Source: Rhodoferax sp.
GTDB taxonomy: Bacteria; Pseudomonadota; Gammaproteobacteria; Burkholderiales; Burkholderiaceae_C
Length of the DNA: 7,983 bases
Assembly: GCA_016463455.1 (NCBI GenBank)
Contig: JAEMRG010000086.1
Coordinates: 1 to 7,983 of the forward strand
Direction: 5' to 3'
The position numbers were made by a program, and so were the translations under genes. Below, piece after piece: positions 5,410 through 7,983 of the stretch. The notes beneath the pieces were generated by a model. The model had not been told where the DNA came from. It saw only the letters and a program-made list of their open reading frames with translations, and did not search any database. Each line of letters opens with the position of its first letter. The first letter of the stretch is position 1.

Positions 5410-7854
5410 ATGTCCGGTTACACCCCCCTAGACCCGCTTCCCATTGACCTGCCCATGTTGCCCTTGCGCGACGTGGTGGTCTTTCCCCATATGGTGATCC
5501 CGCTGTTTGTCGGGCGGCCAAAAAGCATCAAGGCCCTGGAGGCGGCCATGGAAGCGGAGCGCCGCATCATGCTGGTGGCGCAAAAGACCGCCGCCAAAGA
5601 CGAGCCCCTGGTCTCGGACATGTTTGATATGGGCTGCGTGTCCACTATTTTGCAGATGCTGAAACTGCCCGATGGCACGGTCAAGGTCTTGGTGGAGGGC
5701 CACCAGCGCGCCAAGGTGAACCGCATAGACGACGGCGAAACCCATTTCATGGCCAATGTGATGCCGCTAGATGCACAAACCACAGCGGCGGCCGAGGGTG
5801 AGACCCAGGCCAGCGAAATAGAGGCTTTGCGTCGCGCGGTCATGCAGCAATTTGATCTGTACGTCAAGCTGAACAAAAAAATCCCGCCCGAAATACTCAC
5901 CTCCATCGCCAGTATTGACGACCCGGGCCGTTTGGCCGACACCATTGCTGCGCACATGCCTTTGAAGTTGGAAAACAAGCAAACCGTGTTGGCGCTGCCC
6001 TTGGTGAAGGCGCGACTAGAGAATTTGTTTGAGCAAATTGAACGCGAAGTGGACATCCTGAACGTGGATAAAAAAATCCGCGGACGTGTCAAGCGGCAAA
6101 TGGAAAAAAACCAACGTGATTTTTATTTGAATGAGCAGGTCAAGGCGATTCAAAAGGAATTGGGTGATGGCGAAGACGGCGCCGACATCGAGGAAATAGA
6201 GAAAAAAATTAAGTCCGCGCGTATGCCTAAAGAGGCCTTAAAGAAGGCCGAGGGCGAACTCAAAAAGCTGCGCCTGATGTCTCCCATGTCGGCCGAGGCC
6301 ACGGTGGTACGCAATTACATCGACGTGCTGGTGGGCTTGCCTTGGGCGACCAAGACCAAGATCAAACACGATCTGGGCAATGCCGAGAAAGTGCTGAACG
6401 AAGACCACTATGGCCTGGACAAAGTCAAAGATCGCATCCTTGAATACCTTGCAGTGCAGCAGCGCGTGGACAAGGTCAAAGCCCCGATTCTGTGCCTGGT
6501 CGGGCCACCTGGCGTGGGTAAGACTTCGCTGGGTCAATCCATTGCCAAAGCCACCGGACGCAAATATGTGCGCATGGCTCTGGGCGGGATGCGCGACGAG
6601 GCGGAAATCCGTGGCCACCGGCGCACCTACATCGGCGCCATGCCGGGCAAGGTTTTGCAGAGCCTGACCAAGGTCGGTACGCGCAACCCCTTGTTCCTGT
6701 TGGACGAAATAGACAAATTGGGTACGGATTTCCGGGGCGACCCTAGCAGCGCTTTGCTTGAAGTGCTGGACCCAGAACAAAACCACAAGTTTGGCGACCA
6801 CTATGTGGAAGTGGACTATGACCTGAGCGACGTGATGTTTGTCGCGACGTCCAATTCCATGAAGATTCCGCCAGCGCTGCTGGACCGGATGGAAGTGATA
6901 CGCCTCTCGGGCTACACCGAAGACGAAAAAACTAATATCGCCATGACGTATTTGCTGCCCAAGCAAATGAAAAATAACGGGCTAAAAGAAACCGAGCTGG
7001 CCATTGCCGAAGACGCCGTTCGCGATATCGTGCGCTACTACACCCGCGAGGCTGGCGTGCGCTCGCTCGAGCGCGAGCTGTCCAAAATTTGCCGCAAGGT
7101 GGTCAAAGCCTTGTTGCTGAAAAAGCTCATCCCGCAGGTACTGGTCAATTCGGACAACCTCAATGATTACCTGGGGGTGCGCAAGTACACCTATGGGCGC
7201 GCCGAAGACCAAAACCAGGTCGGGCAGGTGGCGGGCTTGGCTTATACCGAAGTGGGTGGCGATTTGCTCACCATCGAGGCAGCTTTGGTGCCGGGCAAAG
7301 GCTTGATCACCCGCACCGGTTCGCTGGGCGATGTGATGAAGGAATCGGTCGAGGCCGCCCGCACCGTGGTGCGCAGTCGCGCCAGGCGACTGGGCATCAA
7401 GGACGAGGCTTTTGAAAAGAAAGACCTGCATATTCATGTGCCCGACGGCGCCACGCCCAAGGACGGCCCCAGTGCCGGTGCGGCCATGGCCACCGCCTTT
7501 GTTTCGGCACTCACAGGTATTGCGGTGCGCGGCGATGTGGCGATGACCGGCGAGATCACCTTGCGTGGCGAGATCACCGAAATTGGTGGGCTCAAAGAAA
7601 AATTGCTCGCTGCGCTGCGCGGTGGAATTAAGCTCGTGCTGATCCCTGAAGCCAATGCCAAAGATTTGCAGGAGATACCAGAAAACGTGAAAAGCGGCCT
7701 AGAAATTGTGCCCGTGCGCTGGATTGACCAGGTGCTGGAACTGGCCCTGGTTTCGCAGCCGGTGCCCCTGCCGGACGAGGATCCTGCCGAGGTGGTGGCT
7801 GCCGTAGGCGCGGTGGTCGTGGAACCGGTGGCACCAGAGACTTTGAAGCACTGA
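5410..7854 (+). CDS. lon: Lon protease, ATP-dependent serine protease (La)
   Basis: 814 residues (E. coli has 784). Lon is a homohexameric cytoplasmic protease that degrades misfolded proteins and short-lived regulators. The N-terminal substrate-binding domain (about 12-205, opening LPMLPLRDVVVFPHM) leads into a charged helical, coiled-coil-like stretch (about 210-290). The AAA+ module has Walker A GPPGVGKT (365-372), pore-loop Tyr407-Ile408, Walker B LFLLDEID (428-435), arginine finger Arg493 and sensor-2 Arg551. The protease domain has the Ser-Lys dyad: Ser688 in PKDGPSAG and Lys731 in GGLKEK, 43 residues apart as in E. coli. The key residues from Walker A onward that I checked sit 9 positions later than in E. 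coli. The C-terminus extends about 20 residues past the E. coli end as a Val/Ala/Pro/Glu-rich tail. A heat-shock promoter and good ribosome binding site precede it. clpX ends 103 nt upstream. Confidence 0.98.
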   Translation: MSGYTPLDPLPIDLPMLPLRDVVVFPHMVIPLFVGRPKSIKALEAAMEAERRIMLVAQKTAAKDEPLVSDMFDMGCVSTILQMLKLPDGTVKVLVEGHQRAKVNRIDDGETHFMANVMPLDAQTTAAAEGETQASEIEALRRAVMQQFDLYVKLNKKIPPEILTSIASIDDPGRLADTIAAHMPLKLENKQTVLALPLVKARLENLFEQIEREVDILNVDKKIRGRVKRQMEKNQRDFYLNEQVKAIQKELGDGEDGADIEEIEKKIKSARMPKEALKKAEGELKKLRLMSPMSAEATVVRNYIDVLVGLPWATKTKIKHDLGNAEKVLNEDHYGLDKVKDRILEYLAVQQRVDKVKAPILCLVGPPGVGKTSLGQSIAKATGRKYVRMALGGMRDEAEIRGHRRTYIGAMPGKVLQSLTKVGTRNPLFLLDEIDKLGTDFRGDPSSALLEVLDPEQNHKFGDHYVEVDYDLSDVMFVATSNSMKIPPALLDRMEVIRLSGYTEDEKTNIAMTYLLPKQMKNNGLKETELAIAEDAVRDIVRYYTREAGVRSLERELSKICRKVVKALLLKKLIPQVLVNSDNLNDYLGVRKYTYGRAEDQNQVGQVAGLAYTEVGGDLLTIEAALVPGKGLITRTGSLGDVMKESVEAARTVVRSRARRLGIKDEAFEKKDLHIHVPDGATPKDGPSAGAAMATAFVSALTGIAVRGDVAMTGEITLRGEITEIGGLKEKLLAALRGGIKLVLIPEANAKDLQEIPENVKSGLEIVPVRWIDQVLELALVSQPVPLPDEDPAEVVAAVGAVVVEPVAPETLKH

Positions 7855-7910
7855 GCTTAGGTAAATTAAGCCAAGCGTGCGCGGCTGCCGGAAATGCTGA
7901 AATTGCACGC

Positions 7911-7916
7911 TATAAT
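7911..7916 (+). promoter_or_regulatory. -10 box (TATAAT) of the tRNA-Gly promoter
   Basis: An exact TATAAT lies 12 nt before the first base of tRNA-Gly, so transcription would begin about 5-7 nt ahead of the mature tRNA. The -35 region (about 7887-7894, CCGGAA-like) is poor, and there is no extended -10 TG. No T-tailed terminator is visible between the lon stop and this site, so read-through from lon is also possible. Confidence 0.6.
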
Positions 7917-7928
7917 TTATGACGTTTC

Positions 7929-7983
7929 GCGGGAATAGCTCAGTTGGTAGAGCGCAACCTTGCCAAGGTTGAGGTCGAGAGTT
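7929..7983 (+). tRNA. tRNA-Gly, anticodon GCC (3' part outside window)
   Basis: The first 55 nt closely match bacterial tRNA-Gly(GCC). They comprise the 5' acceptor strand GCGGGAA (7929-7935), a D arm with AGCTCAGTTGGTAGAGC, and anticodon stem CAACC/GGTTG (7955-7959 with 7967-7971) around the loop TTGCCAA, anticodon GCC at 7962-7964. The variable loop is AGGTC, then the T-stem 5' strand GAGAG, and the first two T-loop bases are the last of the window. It reads GGC/GGU. The rest of the T arm, the 3' acceptor strand and any further tRNAs lie beyond the window. Confidence 0.95.

Noticed and set aside
6238..6966. 242-codon minus-strand open frame opposite lon
   Set aside because: Shadow of the AAA+ coding region; His/Gln/Val/Phe-rich with no motif.
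1..7983. Search for mobile elements, CRISPR repeats, phage genes or defence genes
   Set aside because: No transposase, integrase, regular direct repeats or unknown gene pairs were seen; tRNA genes are possible integration sites but no duplicated tRNA end is present in the window.

Overview
The window looks like chromosomal DNA from a GC-rich betaproteobacterium, probably order Burkholderiales and perhaps Comamonadaceae. The reasons are the gene order tig-clpP-clpX-lon, the Lon, ClpP and trigger factor sequences, and the tRNA-Leu(UAG) just upstream of tig. This is a recognition-level assignment; no search was run. All clear genes lie on the + strand.

Layout: (1) 1-1689 is the C-terminal part, from about TM6 on, of an RND efflux pump inner-membrane subunit whose start lies outside the window. 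(2) 1768-1854 is a complete tRNA-Leu(UAG) with encoded CCA. (3) 1948-3258 encodes trigger factor, preceded by a strong 39-nt hairpin with a T-rich tail. (4) 3316-3939 encodes ClpP, followed by a textbook intrinsic terminator at 3966-3996. (5) 4041-5306 encodes ClpX. (6) 5359-5386 is a good match to a heat-shock (sigma-32) promoter, just ahead of lon at 5410-7854. (7) A consensus -10 box at 7911-7916 precedes tRNA-Gly(GCC), which starts at 7929 and is cut by the window end. The longest stretch without a gene is about 100 nt.

Together the four protein genes form a protein-quality-control cluster. Trigger factor receives nascent chains at the ribosome exit. ClpX unfolds tagged substrates and feeds them to the ClpP peptidase chamber. 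Lon is a single-chain unfoldase-protease for misfolded and regulatory proteins. All diagnostic catalytic and nucleotide-binding residues are present, and no frameshift or truncation is visible.

I did not find an undescribed system, mobile element, CRISPR array or phage gene. The points worth a second look are regulatory: the lon heat-shock promoter, the terminator dividing clpP from clpX, and the structured leader between tRNA-Leu and tig. The long minus-strand open frames are shadows of these genes.
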